From positions 2,153,001 to 2,217,000 of the forward strand of contig NZ_VOQQ01000001.1 in assembly GCF_007995055.1 (NCBI RefSeq): DNA of 64,000 nt, in the 5' to 3' direction. The notes under the pieces are model-generated. The model worked only from the letters and a program-made list of their open reading frames with translations, was not told the DNA's origin and did not search any database. The DNA comes from Sphingosinicella ginsenosidimutans (GTDB taxonomy: Bacteria > Pseudomonadota > Alphaproteobacteria > Sphingomonadales > Sphingomonadaceae). Below are positions 25,732-34,498 of the stretch, in pieces (the first letter of the stretch is position 1; each line of letters begins with the position of its first letter). Both the position numbers and the translations under genes were made by a program.

Positions 25732-26561
25732 TCTCGGGGCTCCAGCCAAAGCGCATGCTGCGCGAAATCGGTGGTGATGATGAAATTCCCGAGCACCGCC
25801 GTGCCGAGATTCACGTCGGCGGCGGTTTCGGTGTCGTCGATCTCAGCCGGGACATTGTGGAAGGTCCGGCTGCCGACCGTCAGGTCGCGAAGCACGATCC
25901 GGTCGCGACGGATCGTGCCGCCGAGCCCGCCGCCGTCCGCTTGTCCGACGATCCGGTCGGGCGCGTCCAGGCCGTTGCGTCGGGCGAAGGCGCGGCCGAT
26001 CAGGATGCCGCTGCCATTGCCGAGATCGAACACGGCCTGGGAGGTTTCATGGCCTTCGATCGTCGCGGCGATGACGGGATTGCCGCGATAGTCCGCGACC
26101 GCGAGGCGGGTGCCGCGCGCCGCTCCGCTCGTGCGGTCGATCGTGCCGCCGGCAATGTCGATCCGAAGCCGCTCCCGATCGAACAGCTCGCGCCCCAGCA
26201 GCATCCGCACCGGACGGCCCAGCAAGCGCTGAGAGACCTCGTCCAGATCGATCACGACGGCCCGCAGGTCCAGCTGCGTCCCGAGCACGGCGACGCTGAC
26301 ATGATCGGCGAAGCGGGCCTCCATCTCCTCTGCGCCGCTGCCATGGGCGGTGGCGCTGCCATCGAGCCGCAGGCCAAGCTGGCCGGTCGCGAAATCGTCG
26401 TCGAGCACCGTCATCTCCGCGGCGGAATCGAGCAATGCGACGGTCGGCTGCCCGTTGACGGTGACGGGCAGGAACAGGCGTTGGTTGAACTGTTCGAGCG
26501 GCGCGGCGGCGGCCGGAGCTGCGCCGACCAAGGCGGCAAGGAGCGCGGCGGTGATTCTCAT
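25728..26561 (-). CDS. Retropepsin-like aspartic protease family protein
   Basis: Exported protein of 277 residues (signal peptide 1-20, AAPAAAA). It has two pseudo-symmetric aspartyl-protease halves. The first has FLPVTVNGQPTVALLDSAAEMTVLD, with DSA where DTG or DSG is usual. The second has GHETSQAVFDLGNGSGILIGRAFA, with DLG. Gly and Asp spacing supports the retropepsin/PDZ-peptidase fold, but proteolytic activity is uncertain. It overlaps pgi and gor by 4 bases each and is presumably periplasmic. Confidence 0.75.
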   Translation of the reverse strand: MRITAALLAALVGAAPAAAAPLEQFNQRLFLPVTVNGQPTVALLDSAAEMTVLDDDFATGQLGLRLDGSATAHGSGAEEMEARFADHVSVAVLGTQLDLRAVVIDLDEVSQRLLGRPVRMLLGRELFDRERLRIDIAGGTIDRTSGAARGTRLAVADYRGNPVIAATIEGHETSQAVFDLGNGSGILIGRAFARRNGLDAPDRIVGQADGGGLGGTIRRDRIVLRDLTVGSRTFHNVPAEIDDTETAADVNLGTAVLGNFIITTDFAQHALWLEPRE

Positions 26562-28063
26562 CCCATGTCCTCCCCGAACGCCCGCGCGATCAGTGCCTCG
26601 GTCGAAGGATCGAAGGCGAGATCGTCGCCGCCGTCGAGCGCCTTGGCCATTTCCTTGCCCAGCTCCACCCCGAACTGATCGAAGGGATTGATCCCGAGCA
26701 GTGCCGCGTTGGCGAACACGCGATGCTCGTAAAAGGCGATCAGCGCGCCGAGCGTGCGCGGATCGAGCCGCTCGGCGAGGATCGTCGTCGACGGACGATC
26801 CCCCGGATAGGCGCGGTTGGGATCGTCCGCGGGCCGCCCCGCCATCAACGCGGCGCCCTGGGCGAAGCAGTTGACGAGAAGTTGGCGATGATGCGCGGGA
26901 TCGAGCGTGTCGCCGGGCTCCGCCACCGCGACGAACTCGACCGGGACGAGATGGGTGCCCTGGTGGAGGAGCTGGAACACCGCGTGCTGCGCGTCGGTGC
27001 CGACGCCGCCCCAGGTGATCGCGGCCGTCGCGCGCGGGCTCGGCGAGCCATCGAGCCGGACGGACTTTCCGTTCGATTCCATCTCCAGCTGCTGGAGATA
27101 GTCGGGCAGGAGCCGCAGCCGCTCGTCATAGGCGAAGACGGCGCGCGTCCCGGCCTTGCGGATATTGGCATAATAGCGATCGACGAAGGCGGCGAGCACC
27201 GGCGCGTTGCGATCGAACGGGGCGAGGCGGAAATGCCGGTCCATTGCCGCCGCGCCTTCGAGCAGGCTTTCGAATGCGTCCCAGCCGAGCGCGAGCGCCG
27301 CTGGAAATCCGATCGACGACCAGAGCGAATAGCGGCCGCCGACGGTTTCGGAAAAGGGCAGGATGCGGGTTTCGTCGACGCCGAATTCGATCGCCTTTTC
27401 GGGCGATGCGGTGAGCGCGACGACGCGTCCATAAGGATCGTCGACTCCGTTTTCGGCCATCCAGGTGATCGCCGATCGCGCGTTCAGCATCGTCTCGCTG
27501 GTGGTGAAGGTCTTGGAGGCGATGGCGAGCAGGGTGGTGTGCGGATCGAAGTCCCTGACCGCTTCCTCGAGCGCTGCGCCGTCGACGTTCGACACGATGG
27601 CCGTGTCGTAGCGTCCGGCATCGCGCCCGAGCGCGTCGACGAGCAGCTTGGGGCCGAGCGCCGAGCCGCCGATGCCGACATGGAGGATGTGGCGCACCGG
27701 GCCGAACGCCTCGGCCTCGATCGCGTCGATCAGGGTGCGCATCCGCGCGTGGAAGGCGCCCGATCGGGCGACGCTTTCCGGCGCGCCCTCGCCGCGCTCG
27801 GCGCCATGTTCGGCCGCTCGGCCCTCGCTCGGGTTGACGATCCCGCCGGCGAACATCGCATCGCGCCGCGCGGCGAGGCCGGTGGATTCGGCGAGATCGA
27901 GGAAGGCGTCGATGGCGGCACGGCTGAGATGCGTCTTGGAAAAATCGAAATGCAGGCCGGCTTCGTCGAGGCTGAGGCGCGCCAGCCGGTCAGGCTCGCT
28001 GGCGAAGAGGTCGCGCAGACTCGTCGGCGCCATCTCCTCCAGCATCTTCCAGGCATCGGCCAT
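26558..28063 (-). CDS. pgi: Glucose-6-phosphate isomerase
   Basis: Enzyme of 501 residues interconverting glucose-6-P and fructose-6-P. The signature VGIGGSALGPKLLVDAL is near residues 129-145, SKTFTTSETM is the phosphate loop, VGGRYSLWSSIGFP is the first PROSITE-type block and FDQFGVELGK the second. The active-site Glu and His (HQGTHLVP) are present. It is the first gene of a three-gene run with the retropepsin-like gene and gor. It diverges from lepB. Confidence 0.96.
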   Translation of the reverse strand: MADAWKMLEEMAPTSLRDLFASEPDRLARLSLDEAGLHFDFSKTHLSRAAIDAFLDLAESTGLAARRDAMFAGGIVNPSEGRAAEHGAERGEGAPESVARSGAFHARMRTLIDAIEAEAFGPVRHILHVGIGGSALGPKLLVDALGRDAGRYDTAIVSNVDGAALEEAVRDFDPHTTLLAIASKTFTTSETMLNARSAITWMAENGVDDPYGRVVALTASPEKAIEFGVDETRILPFSETVGGRYSLWSSIGFPAALALGWDAFESLLEGAAAMDRHFRLAPFDRNAPVLAAFVDRYYANIRKAGTRAVFAYDERLRLLPDYLQQLEMESNGKSVRLDGSPSPRATAAITWGGVGTDAQHAVFQLLHQGTHLVPVEFVAVAEPGDTLDPAHHRQLLVNCFAQGAALMAGRPADDPNRAYPGDRPSTTILAERLDPRTLGALIAFYEHRVFANAALLGINPFDQFGVELGKEMAKALDGGDDLAFDPSTEALIARAFGEDMG

Positions 28064-28165
28064 CGCATTTCCTTCTCGTGGAGCGGCCTATCTAGAGACG
28101 CCGCCCGCACATTCCTAGCGCGTGCGAACTTGACCGCCCCCCGCGCCCAAGCGAAAGCGGAGCCG

Positions 28166-29023
28166 ATGGACAGCGAAGCCGCAACCGATCCCGCCGCCGC
28201 GCCCTCGGCGGACGCGCCGGCGCCCGAAAAGAAGGAAAGCTGGTGGGAGACGCTGCGCTTCTTCCTTTTCCTGTTCGTCGGCGCGCTGATGCTCCGCAGC
28301 TTCGTCTTCGCGCCGTTCAACATCCCGTCCGGATCGATGCTGCCGAACCTGATGATCGGCGATCATCTGTTCGTCGCGAAATGGCCCTATGGCATCTCGC
28401 GCTACTCGCTGCCCTTCGGGATGGCGCGCTTTTCGGGCCGGCTGTTCGAGCGGTTGCCGGAGCGCGGGGACATCGTCGTGTTCCGTTATCCCGGCAATCG
28501 TGACGAGGATCTGGTGAAGCGGGTGATCGGCCTGCCGGGCGACACGATCGAGGTTCGGGGCGGCGTCGTGTTCCTGAACGGCCGCGCGCTCCCGCGTCGG
28601 CGAATCGCGGATTTCGAGATGCCGGAGACGCCGAACAGCCCGTGCCGCTTCGTCGGCGATGATCCCGCGGCCCGGCGCGTAGCGGGCCCGGACGGACCGG
28701 TCTGCCACTATCCGCGTTATGTCGAGAGCCTGCCCGGCGGGCGCAGCTATGAGGTGCTCGATCAAGGCTATGGCCCGACGGACAATTATCCGCCGGTCAC
28801 CGTTCCCGAGGGGAATCTGTTCGTGATGGGTGACAATCGCGATGACAGCGCCGACAGCCGCGTGCCGGTCTTCGAAAACGGCGTCGGGATGCTGCCGGTG
28901 GAAAATGTGCTCGGCCCGGCCGAGATCGCCTACTGGTCGACCGACGGCTCTTCGTCCTGGATCAAGCCCTGGACCTGGTTCACCGCAGCCCGCTGGCGCC
29001 GGATCGGGCATCTTTACGAATGA
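28166..29023 (+). CDS. lepB: Signal peptidase I
   Basis: Membrane serine protease of 285 residues removing Sec signal peptides. A cytoplasmic Ala/Pro/Asp-rich tail is followed by a transmembrane helix (about 31-50). The catalytic Ser57 is in NIPSGSMLPNL, the general base Lys118 is in LVKRVIGLPGD, and MGDNRDDSADSR is the conserved box E. The start ATG at 28166 follows GCGGAGCC. The stop overlaps the rnc start as ATGA, giving lepB-rnc-era. Confidence 0.95.
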   Translation: MDSEAATDPAAAPSADAPAPEKKESWWETLRFFLFLFVGALMLRSFVFAPFNIPSGSMLPNLMIGDHLFVAKWPYGISRYSLPFGMARFSGRLFERLPERGDIVVFRYPGNRDEDLVKRVIGLPGDTIEVRGGVVFLNGRALPRRRIADFEMPETPNSPCRFVGDDPAARRVAGPDGPVCHYPRYVESLPGGRSYEVLDQGYGPTDNYPPVTVPEGNLFVMGDNRDDSADSRVPVFENGVGMLPVENVLGPAEIAYWSTDGSSSWIKPWTWFTAARWRRIGHLYE

Positions 29024-29682
29024 GCGACCTTTCCGATTGGCTTGCGAAGACGCTCGGCCGCGCCCCCGGTGATCTGGCGCTCTACGAGCGGGCGCTCACC
29101 CATTCGAGCTTCGGCGAGGCCAATTACGAGCGGCTCGAATTTCTGGGCGATCGGGTGCTCGGCCTGATCGTCGCGCGCTGGCTGTTCGAAACCTATCCGG
29201 ATGAGCCCGAAGGCAAGCTCTCGCATCGGCTCAACGCGCTGGTGACCGGCGAGGTCTGTGCCGAAATCGCGCGCGCGCTGGATGTGCAACCGCGCCTGAG
29301 GCTCGGCAAGCAGGCGCTCGACGATGGCGTGTTTCGCAGCGACAATGTCCTCGGCGATGTGATCGAGGCGCTGATCGGCGCGCTCTACCTCGACGCCGGC
29401 TTCGACGCCGCCAATGCCTTCGTCCGCAGCGCCTGGGGGGACCGGGTCGACCGGCTCGCCCAGCCGCCCAAGCATCCCAAGGCCGCGCTTCAGGAATGGA
29501 CCGCCGCACAGCGCCGCCGTGCGCCCGAATATCGGGTGGTCGAAACCAGCGGACCGGATCATGCCCGCCGCTTCACGATCGAAGTCAGCGTGCGCGGGAT
29601 CGGCGAGGCGCGGGGCGAGGGGCATTCGAAGCAGGAGGCCGAGACTGCCGCCGCAACGGCGCTGCTGGAGAAAATGCGATGA
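29020..29682 (+). CDS. rnc: Ribonuclease III
   Basis: Double-strand-specific endoribonuclease of 220 residues for rRNA processing. The RNase III signature is ERLEFLGDRVLGL (38-50) with catalytic acids, a second acidic set is DNVLGDVIEALIGALYLD, and a C-terminal dsRNA-binding domain spans about 150-218 (PKAALQEWTA ... EGHSKQEAETAAATALL). It overlaps lepB upstream and era downstream by ATGA. Confidence 0.96.
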   Translation: MSDLSDWLAKTLGRAPGDLALYERALTHSSFGEANYERLEFLGDRVLGLIVARWLFETYPDEPEGKLSHRLNALVTGEVCAEIARALDVQPRLRLGKQALDDGVFRSDNVLGDVIEALIGALYLDAGFDAANAFVRSAWGDRVDRLAQPPKHPKAALQEWTAAQRRRAPEYRVVETSGPDHARRFTIEVSVRGIGEARGEGHSKQEAETAAATALLEKMR

Positions 29683-30572
29683 GCCAGAGCTGCGGCTTCG
29701 TCGCGGTCGTCGGCGCGCCCAATGCGGGCAAGTCGACGCTCGTCAACGCCCTGGTCGGGCAGAAGGTCGCGATCGTCAGCCCGAAGGCGCAGACGACCCG
29801 CGTGCGCCTGATGGGCATCGCGATCGCTGGCGAGGCGCAGATCCTGCTGATCGACACGCCGGGCATCTTCGCGCCGCGCCGCCGGCTCGATCGGGCGATG
29901 GTCGCCGCCGCCTGGGGCGGAACGCAGGATGCCGATCTCGTCGCGCTCGTCGTCGATGCGACGACCGGGCTCACGCGCGGCGTGGTCGAGCTGGTCGATC
30001 GCCTCCGCGAGCGGCCGGAGCCGAAGCTGCTCATCCTCAACAAGGTCGATCTGGTGAAGAAGCCGGACCTCCTCGCCCTCGTCGCCCAGTTCGACGGGCG
30101 AGCCTCGTTCGAGGAGATTTTCATGGTCTCGGCGGCGACTGGCGACGGCGTCGCCGATTTGAAGGCGACGCTCGCGGCGCGGATGCCCGAGGGGCCGTGG
30201 CATTTCCCCGAGGACCAGGTGTCGGACGCGACCGATCGGATGCTCGCCGCCGAGGTGACGCGTGAGCAGCTCTATCTCCAGCTCCATGCCGAACTGCCCT
30301 ATGACAGCGCGATCGAGACCGAGCGGTTCGAGGAGCGCGCCGACGGCTCGGCTGCGATCCACCAGCAGATCCTCGTCGCCCGCGACAGCCAGAAGGCGAT
30401 CGTGCTTGGCAAAGGCGGCGCCCGCATCCGCGCGATCGGCGAGGCGGCGCGCAAGGAGCTTTCGACCCTCCTCGGCCGCAAGGTCCACCTCTTCCTCCAC
30501 GTCAAGGTCAACCCGAAATGGGAGGAAGATCGCGGCCTCTATCGCGAGATCGGTCTGGATTGGGTGGAGTGA
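29679..30572 (+). CDS. era: GTPase Era
   Basis: Ribosome-biogenesis GTPase of 297 residues. G1 is GAPNAGKST (12-20), G2 lies in SPKAQTTR, G3 is DTPGI (59-63) and G4 is NKVD (about 117-120). The C-terminal KH domain contains IVLGKGGARIRAIG, which binds the 3' end of 16S rRNA. It is translationally coupled to rnc. A perfect hairpin lies over its stop codon. Confidence 0.97.
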   Translation: MSQSCGFVAVVGAPNAGKSTLVNALVGQKVAIVSPKAQTTRVRLMGIAIAGEAQILLIDTPGIFAPRRRLDRAMVAAAWGGTQDADLVALVVDATTGLTRGVVELVDRLRERPEPKLLILNKVDLVKKPDLLALVAQFDGRASFEEIFMVSAATGDGVADLKATLAARMPEGPWHFPEDQVSDATDRMLAAEVTREQLYLQLHAELPYDSAIETERFEERADGSAAIHQQILVARDSQKAIVLGKGGARIRAIGEAARKELSTLLGRKVHLFLHVKVNPKWEEDRGLYREIGLDWVE

Positions 30573-30597
30573 GGCCCGCGCACCGCACGGGCCTCAC
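30569..30597. terminator. Convergent hairpin between era and rtcB
   Basis: A perfect 10-bp stem, GTGAGGCCCG (30569-30578) with CGGGCCTCAC (30588-30597), has a 9-base loop. The era stop codon lies in the left arm and rtcB ends 9 bases beyond the right arm. Neither strand shows a T-run after the stem. It could serve both converging transcripts. Confidence 0.5.
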
Positions 30598-30605
30598 CCC
30601 TTCGG

Positions 30606-31829
30606 TCAGCCCTTGACGTTCACCACCTGCCGGAGCCGGTGGCGAATCTGCACAAGATCTTCCTGCGCCTTCATGACGGCGCCGATGTCCTTGTAGGCGG
30701 CCGGGCTTTCGTCGAGCACGCCCTCGTCGAGCCGCGCCTCGATGCCCTGCATCGCCGCGCGGTGCTCCTCCAGCGTGATCCGCCGCTTCGCCTCGCCGCG
30801 CGACATCGCCCGGCCGGCGCCGTGCGAGCAGGAGCAGAAGCTTTCTTCATTGCCGAGCCCTTCGACGATGAAGCTCCCCGTTCCCATCGAACCGGGAATG
30901 ATCCCGAGCTCGCCCGCGCCGGCGCGCACCGCGCCCTTCCGGGTCACCCAGACGCGCTCCCCGAAATGCGTCTCCCGCACCGCATAATTGTGGTGGCAGT
31001 TGATCGCCGTCTTGTCGGTCGTGAAGGCGGGAAGATGCTTGCGCAGCGCCTCGAGCACGCGCAGCATCATCAGCTCGCGGTTCACCTTCGCATAATCCTG
31101 GGCGAAGTGCATGGCCTCGATATAATCATCGAAGAGCTGCGAACCTTCGCTCAGGAACGCGAGGTCGCGGTCCGGCAGGTGGAAATCGAGCGTCTCCTTC
31201 GCGATCGCCTCCCTCGCGGCGTCGATGAAATAGGTCCCGATTCGGTTCCCCGTCCCGCGCGACCCCGAGTGAAGCATCACCCACAGCCGATCCCCCTCAT
31301 CGAGGCAGAGCTCGATGAAGTGGTTGCCGCCGCCCATCGATCCGAGCTGAGCGGCGGTCGGTCCGTCGATCTTCGGATGCTTGGCGAGGATCGCGGCATA
31401 GCGCCGGTCGAACCGCTCGTTCCACATCCGTGAGATCGCGTTGGGCGTCTCCCGCCACCCGCCCTTGAGGAAGTTGGTCCCCTGGGTGCTTTCGAAGCCC
31501 TTGGGCACGGCGCGCTCGATCTCGGCCCGGATCGCCGACAGGCTGTCCGGCAGCTGATCGGCGCCGAGGCTGGTGCGAACCGCCATCATGCCGCAGCCGA
31601 TATCGACGCCCACCGCAGCCGGCACGATCGCGGCCTTGGTGGCGATCACCGATCCGACGGTCGCGCCCTTGCCCCAGTGCACGTCCGGCATCCCGGCGAC
31701 ATGCCGGTGGATGAAGGGCAGGCTCGCGACGTTGCGCAGCTGCTGCATTGCCCCGGCCTCGAACGGACCGGCGCTGTCCCAGAGCTTGAGTGGAACGTTG
31801 TGCGTCCCGTGGATGCTGTACTGAGCCAT
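30606..31829 (-). CDS. rtcB: RNA-splicing ligase RtcB
   Basis: RtcB-family RNA ligase of 407 residues that joins 2',3'-cyclic-phosphate or 3'-phosphate ends to 5'-OH ends using GTP and Mn2+. The metal Cys79 lies in GVDIGCGM. Further metal and active-site motifs are GSMGGGNHFIEL and LHSGSRGTGN. His336 in CSHGAGRAMSR is the expected guanylylation site. Length matches the E. coli enzyme. No rtcA or rtcR is adjacent. The leader (31830-32052) contains a tRNA-like foldable segment. The ATG at 31829 is chosen over a codon 21 bases upstream on start-motif position. Confidence 0.93.
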   Translation of the reverse strand: MAQYSIHGTHNVPLKLWDSAGPFEAGAMQQLRNVASLPFIHRHVAGMPDVHWGKGATVGSVIATKAAIVPAAVGVDIGCGMMAVRTSLGADQLPDSLSAIRAEIERAVPKGFESTQGTNFLKGGWRETPNAISRMWNERFDRRYAAILAKHPKIDGPTAAQLGSMGGGNHFIELCLDEGDRLWVMLHSGSRGTGNRIGTYFIDAAREAIAKETLDFHLPDRDLAFLSEGSQLFDDYIEAMHFAQDYAKVNRELMMLRVLEALRKHLPAFTTDKTAINCHHNYAVRETHFGERVWVTRKGAVRAGAGELGIIPGSMGTGSFIVEGLGNEESFCSCSHGAGRAMSRGEAKRRITLEEHRAAMQGIEARLDEGVLDESPAAYKDIGAVMKAQEDLVQIRHRLRQVVNVKG

Positions 31830-31863
31830 TGGCCTTACTCCCTTGTGCACGGCTGCGCGTTTT

Positions 31864-31931
31864 TCAGGGAGTGCCCGGCTTGACCGGATTTCCGCTTGTG
31901 CGGACGCTCGCGTCCATGAGCTACACCCTGA
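31864..31931 (-). ncRNA. Candidate tRNA-like structured RNA in the rtcB leader
   Basis: The 68-base minus-strand segment can fold as a cloverleaf. The closing stem TCAGGGTGT (31931-31923) pairs with ACTCCCTGA (31872-31864) with one T-T mismatch. A short arm CTC/GAG has an 8-base loop (31920-31907). A second arm TCCGC/GCGGA has a 4-base loop (31904-31891), and a third arm CCGG/CCGG has loop TCAAG (31887-31875). The middle loop is too short for an anticodon, so this is not a tRNA gene. It may be an RNA element linked to RtcB. It lies 35 bases before the rtcB start. Confidence 0.3.
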
Positions 31932-32052
31932 GCGGGTGCAGCGACCCGCCCGTCACCGACCGACGGTGTGGACTTTCGTGGATATATCTAGACGCGGGTT
32001 CATAGCGGGCGGGTGGTTACGCGAATCACCGGGCTCACGCAAGGTCCCGCGC

Positions 32053-32394
32053 TTACCAGCTCGCGCCGTCGACAAGCCGGTGGGGCAATTCCGCCCAGAC
32101 GGCGGGATCGAACATGCGGATGTTGACGCCCATTCGCTCATAGGCCGGATCGCGCGGGGACCAGTGGGTGGTGCAGCCGCACTTGCCGCAATGCCAGGTG
32201 GTCAGCGTCTCGTCGCCATGGACATAGCCGACGAGGCGGCCGTCAGGATCGCTGACGCTGACCTGGTCGGGCCGATAATAGCCCCACAGTCCGCCGATCC
32301 GCCGGCAGATCGAGCAGTTGCAGCTCGAGAGGTCGGCGGGCGCGTCGGGCACGCTCAGGTGCACGGCCCCGCAATGGCAGCTTCCCTCGATCAT
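32053..32394 (-). CDS. GFA family protein
   Basis: Zinc-binding protein of 113 residues of the glutathione-dependent formaldehyde-activating (GFA/CENP-V) fold. Cysteine ligands are C6 and C8 (GSCHCGAV), C25, C27 and C30 (SCNCSICRR), and C69, C72 and C74 (WHCGKCGC), the standard pattern. Most family members have unknown substrates, and no formaldehyde dehydrogenase is nearby. It starts in an ATGA overlap with the sirtuin gene. Confidence 0.88.
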   Translation of the reverse strand: MIEGSCHCGAVHLSVPDAPADLSSCNCSICRRIGGLWGYYRPDQVSVSDPDGRLVGYVHGDETLTTWHCGKCGCTTHWSPRDPAYERMGVNIRMFDPAVWAELPHRLVDGASW

Positions 32395-33092
32395 CGCAGC
32401 ATCTCCTCCACCCATTGGGGCACAAGCTCGCCCGCCCGTCCAGTCCGGCTTTCGTGGAAATGAAAGCTGCCGAGGCTCGGCTCCAGATTCATCTCCAGGG
32501 TCTCCGCCCCGCGATAACGGGCCGTCTGGACAAAGCCCGCGGCGGGATAGACCGCGCCGGACGTGCCGATCGAGACGAACAGGTCGGCATTCATCAGCGC
32601 GGCGTCGATCGCTTCCATCGCGTAGGGCATTTCGCCGAACCACACGATGTCGGGACGAAGCCGGCCCGCCGCGCCACAGGACGGGCAGGGCGGATGATCG
32701 CCAAGATCCTCCTCCCACCGGCTGCGCGCGTCGCACGCGAGGCACCAGGCGGAGCGGAGCTCGCCGTGCATGTGGAGGATGCGCTTGGCGCCGGCGCGCT
32801 CGTGCAAGTCGTCGACATTCTGGGTGACGATCAGTAGTTCGCCCGGCCACTCGGCATCGAGCCGCGCGAGCGCCAGATGCGCCGCGTTCGGCGCGACCGT
32901 CTTCAGATTGGCCCGGCGCGCATCGTAGAAGCGATGCACCAGCACCGGATCGCGCGCGAAGGCCTCTGGAGTCGCGACATCTTCGACGCGGTGGCCCTCC
33001 CACAGCCCCTCGGGCCCGCGAAAGGTGGCGAGCCCGCTTTCCGCCGAAATGCCGGCGCCGGTGAGGATGACGATGTTGCTGATCTCGCGCAT
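32391..33092 (-). CDS. cobB: NAD-dependent protein deacylase (sirtuin)
   Basis: Sirtuin of 233 residues. The NAD site GAGISAESG is at 12-20, QNVD at 91-94 and catalytic His109 in HMHGEL. The zinc ligands are C117/C120 and C136/C139. Tyr56 and Arg59 in FYDARR form the Y-x-x-R pair that marks class III (SIRT5-like) sirtuins able to remove succinyl and malonyl groups. It would reverse lysine acylation, including that on acetyl-CoA synthetase, whose gene lies 2.5 kb away. It overlaps the GFA gene by 4 bases. Confidence 0.93.
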   Translation of the reverse strand: MREISNIVILTGAGISAESGLATFRGPEGLWEGHRVEDVATPEAFARDPVLVHRFYDARRANLKTVAPNAAHLALARLDAEWPGELLIVTQNVDDLHERAGAKRILHMHGELRSAWCLACDARSRWEEDLGDHPPCPSCGAAGRLRPDIVWFGEMPYAMEAIDAALMNADLFVSIGTSGAVYPAAGFVQTARYRGAETLEMNLEPSLGSFHFHESRTGRAGELVPQWVEEMLR

Positions 33093-33125
33093 CGCCCGCG
33101 CTTAGCGCAGGCGGCGCGTGCGGGG

Positions 33126-33551
33126 CTAGCCGTCGATCCAGCCCGTCCCGTCGGACCAGCGCGGATGGCTGCTGGTCTTTCGGCCAAAGCCGGGGCGACG
33201 ATAATCCTCGGCGGTCGGGGTCGGCGTGTGGATCGGCGCGGCCTGGAGCGCGGCCACCTCCGCATCGCTCAGCGGATCGTCGAACTCGATTCCGGCCTGG
33301 CCGTCATGGACCCAGGCGATATGGCCGAACGTCTCGAACTCGCCGCGCTTCAGGAGCGCATCGGTGCCGACCTCCGGCAGGTCGTCGGCCTGGATCCGCG
33401 CGCCGCCGGCGGAAAGGTCGCGGATGCGCACCCGATATTCCTGGGCGATGGTGATCAGCCGGGCGGACAGGATCATCGGCTGGCGCGACCAGCGCCGGCG
33501 CATGTCGTGTCCGCCTTGGGTCACCAGATTGAGTAGCGCCTTGCTGGCCAT
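33126..33551 (-). CDS. PilZ domain protein
   Basis: Protein of 141 residues with a single PilZ domain. The c-di-GMP motif RRWSR fits RxxxR (R19-R23), followed by the second motif DLSAGGARI (D/N-x-S-x-x-G). A beta-barrel-like stretch follows (VGTDALLKRGEFETFGHIAWVHDGQAGIEF), then a polar C-terminal tail. It probably binds cyclic di-GMP; the output partner is unknown. No motility or cellulose gene is adjacent. Confidence 0.85.
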   Translation of the reverse strand: MASKALLNLVTQGGHDMRRRWSRQPMILSARLITIAQEYRVRIRDLSAGGARIQADDLPEVGTDALLKRGEFETFGHIAWVHDGQAGIEFDDPLSDAEVAALQAAPIHTPTPTAEDYRRPGFGRKTSSHPRWSDGTGWIDG

Positions 33552-33703
33552 TTCGTCGAATCCCCGTAATTCCCCGGTGCGGCGGTTTATGCGCCATAAA
33601 CCCTAAGGCGCAGTTAAGTACGTCGGCGAAACGACGTTCGCGCGCGCGAGCCTTGCGAAGCACCCGGCCGGGCCACTAGGGAGCGGGGCGAAGGAGATCC
33701 GAA

Positions 33704-34486
33704 ATGAAGCTCGACTCGTCCATCGCCGCCGTCGTTACCGGCGCCGCCTCCGGCCTCGGCGAGGCCACCGCCAGGGCGCTTGCCGCGAAGGGCGTCAAGG
33801 TCGCCGTCTTCGACCGCGATGTCGCCAGGGGCGAAAAGGTCGCCGCGGAGATCGGCGGCATCTTCTGCGAGGTCGACGTGACGTCGGACGAGAAGGTCGA
33901 TGCGGCCTTCGCCAAGGCGCGCGAGGCGCACGGACAGGAGCGGCTGTGCGTCAACTGCGCCGGCGTCGCGAATGCAGTGAAGACGGTCGGGCGCGACAAG
34001 GAAACGGGGGCGATCAAGCGCTACCCGATCCATCAGTTCGAGCTCGCCATCCAGATCAACCTCATCGGCACCTTCCGCGTGCTCGCCGCATCGGCTGCCG
34101 GCATGGCGAGCCTCGATCCGATGGAGGATGGGGAGAAGGGCTGCATCATCAACACCGCATCGGTCGCCGCGCAGGACGGGCAGATCGGCCAGGCCGCCTA
34201 TTCGGCGTCGAAGGCCGGGGTGCTCGGCATGGCGCTGCCGATCGCGCGCGACCTGATGGGCGAGGGCATCCGCGTCAACACGATCCTGCCCGGCGTCTTC
34301 AAGACGCCGATGGTCGCGATGATGCCGCAGAACGTCCAGGACGCGCTCGCCGCCCAGGTGCCGTTCCCGAAGCGGCTCGGCACGGCGGAGGAATATGCGC
34401 GGCTGGCCGTCTTCATGGCCGAGAATGTCTATCTCAACGGCGAATATGTCCGGCTGGACGGCGCGATCCGGATGGCGCCGCGCTGA
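33704..34486 (+). CDS. SDR family oxidoreductase (HSD17B10/3-hydroxyacyl-CoA type)
   Basis: Short-chain dehydrogenase of 260 residues. The NAD motif is TGAASGLGEATARAL (12-26), then NCAG (about 84-87), Ser in INTASVAAQDG, and YSASKAG with catalytic Tyr and Lys. The insert after NCAGVANA...GAIKRYPIHQFE is typical of type 2 3-hydroxyacyl-CoA dehydrogenase, so a beta-oxidation role is likely. It is a single plus-strand gene converging on glucokinase. Confidence 0.88.
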   Translation: MKLDSSIAAVVTGAASGLGEATARALAAKGVKVAVFDRDVARGEKVAAEIGGIFCEVDVTSDEKVDAAFAKAREAHGQERLCVNCAGVANAVKTVGRDKETGAIKRYPIHQFELAIQINLIGTFRVLAASAAGMASLDPMEDGEKGCIINTASVAAQDGQIGQAAYSASKAGVLGMALPIARDLMGEGIRVNTILPGVFKTPMVAMMPQNVQDALAAQVPFPKRLGTAEEYARLAVFMAENVYLNGEYVRLDGAIRMAPR

Positions 34487-34498
34487 GGCGGGGGAGGT

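Noticed and set aside
31864..31931. A true tRNA gene before rtcB
   Set aside because: The middle loop has four bases and cannot hold an anticodon, and there is no TTC-containing seven-base T-loop. Kept only as a structured-RNA candidate.
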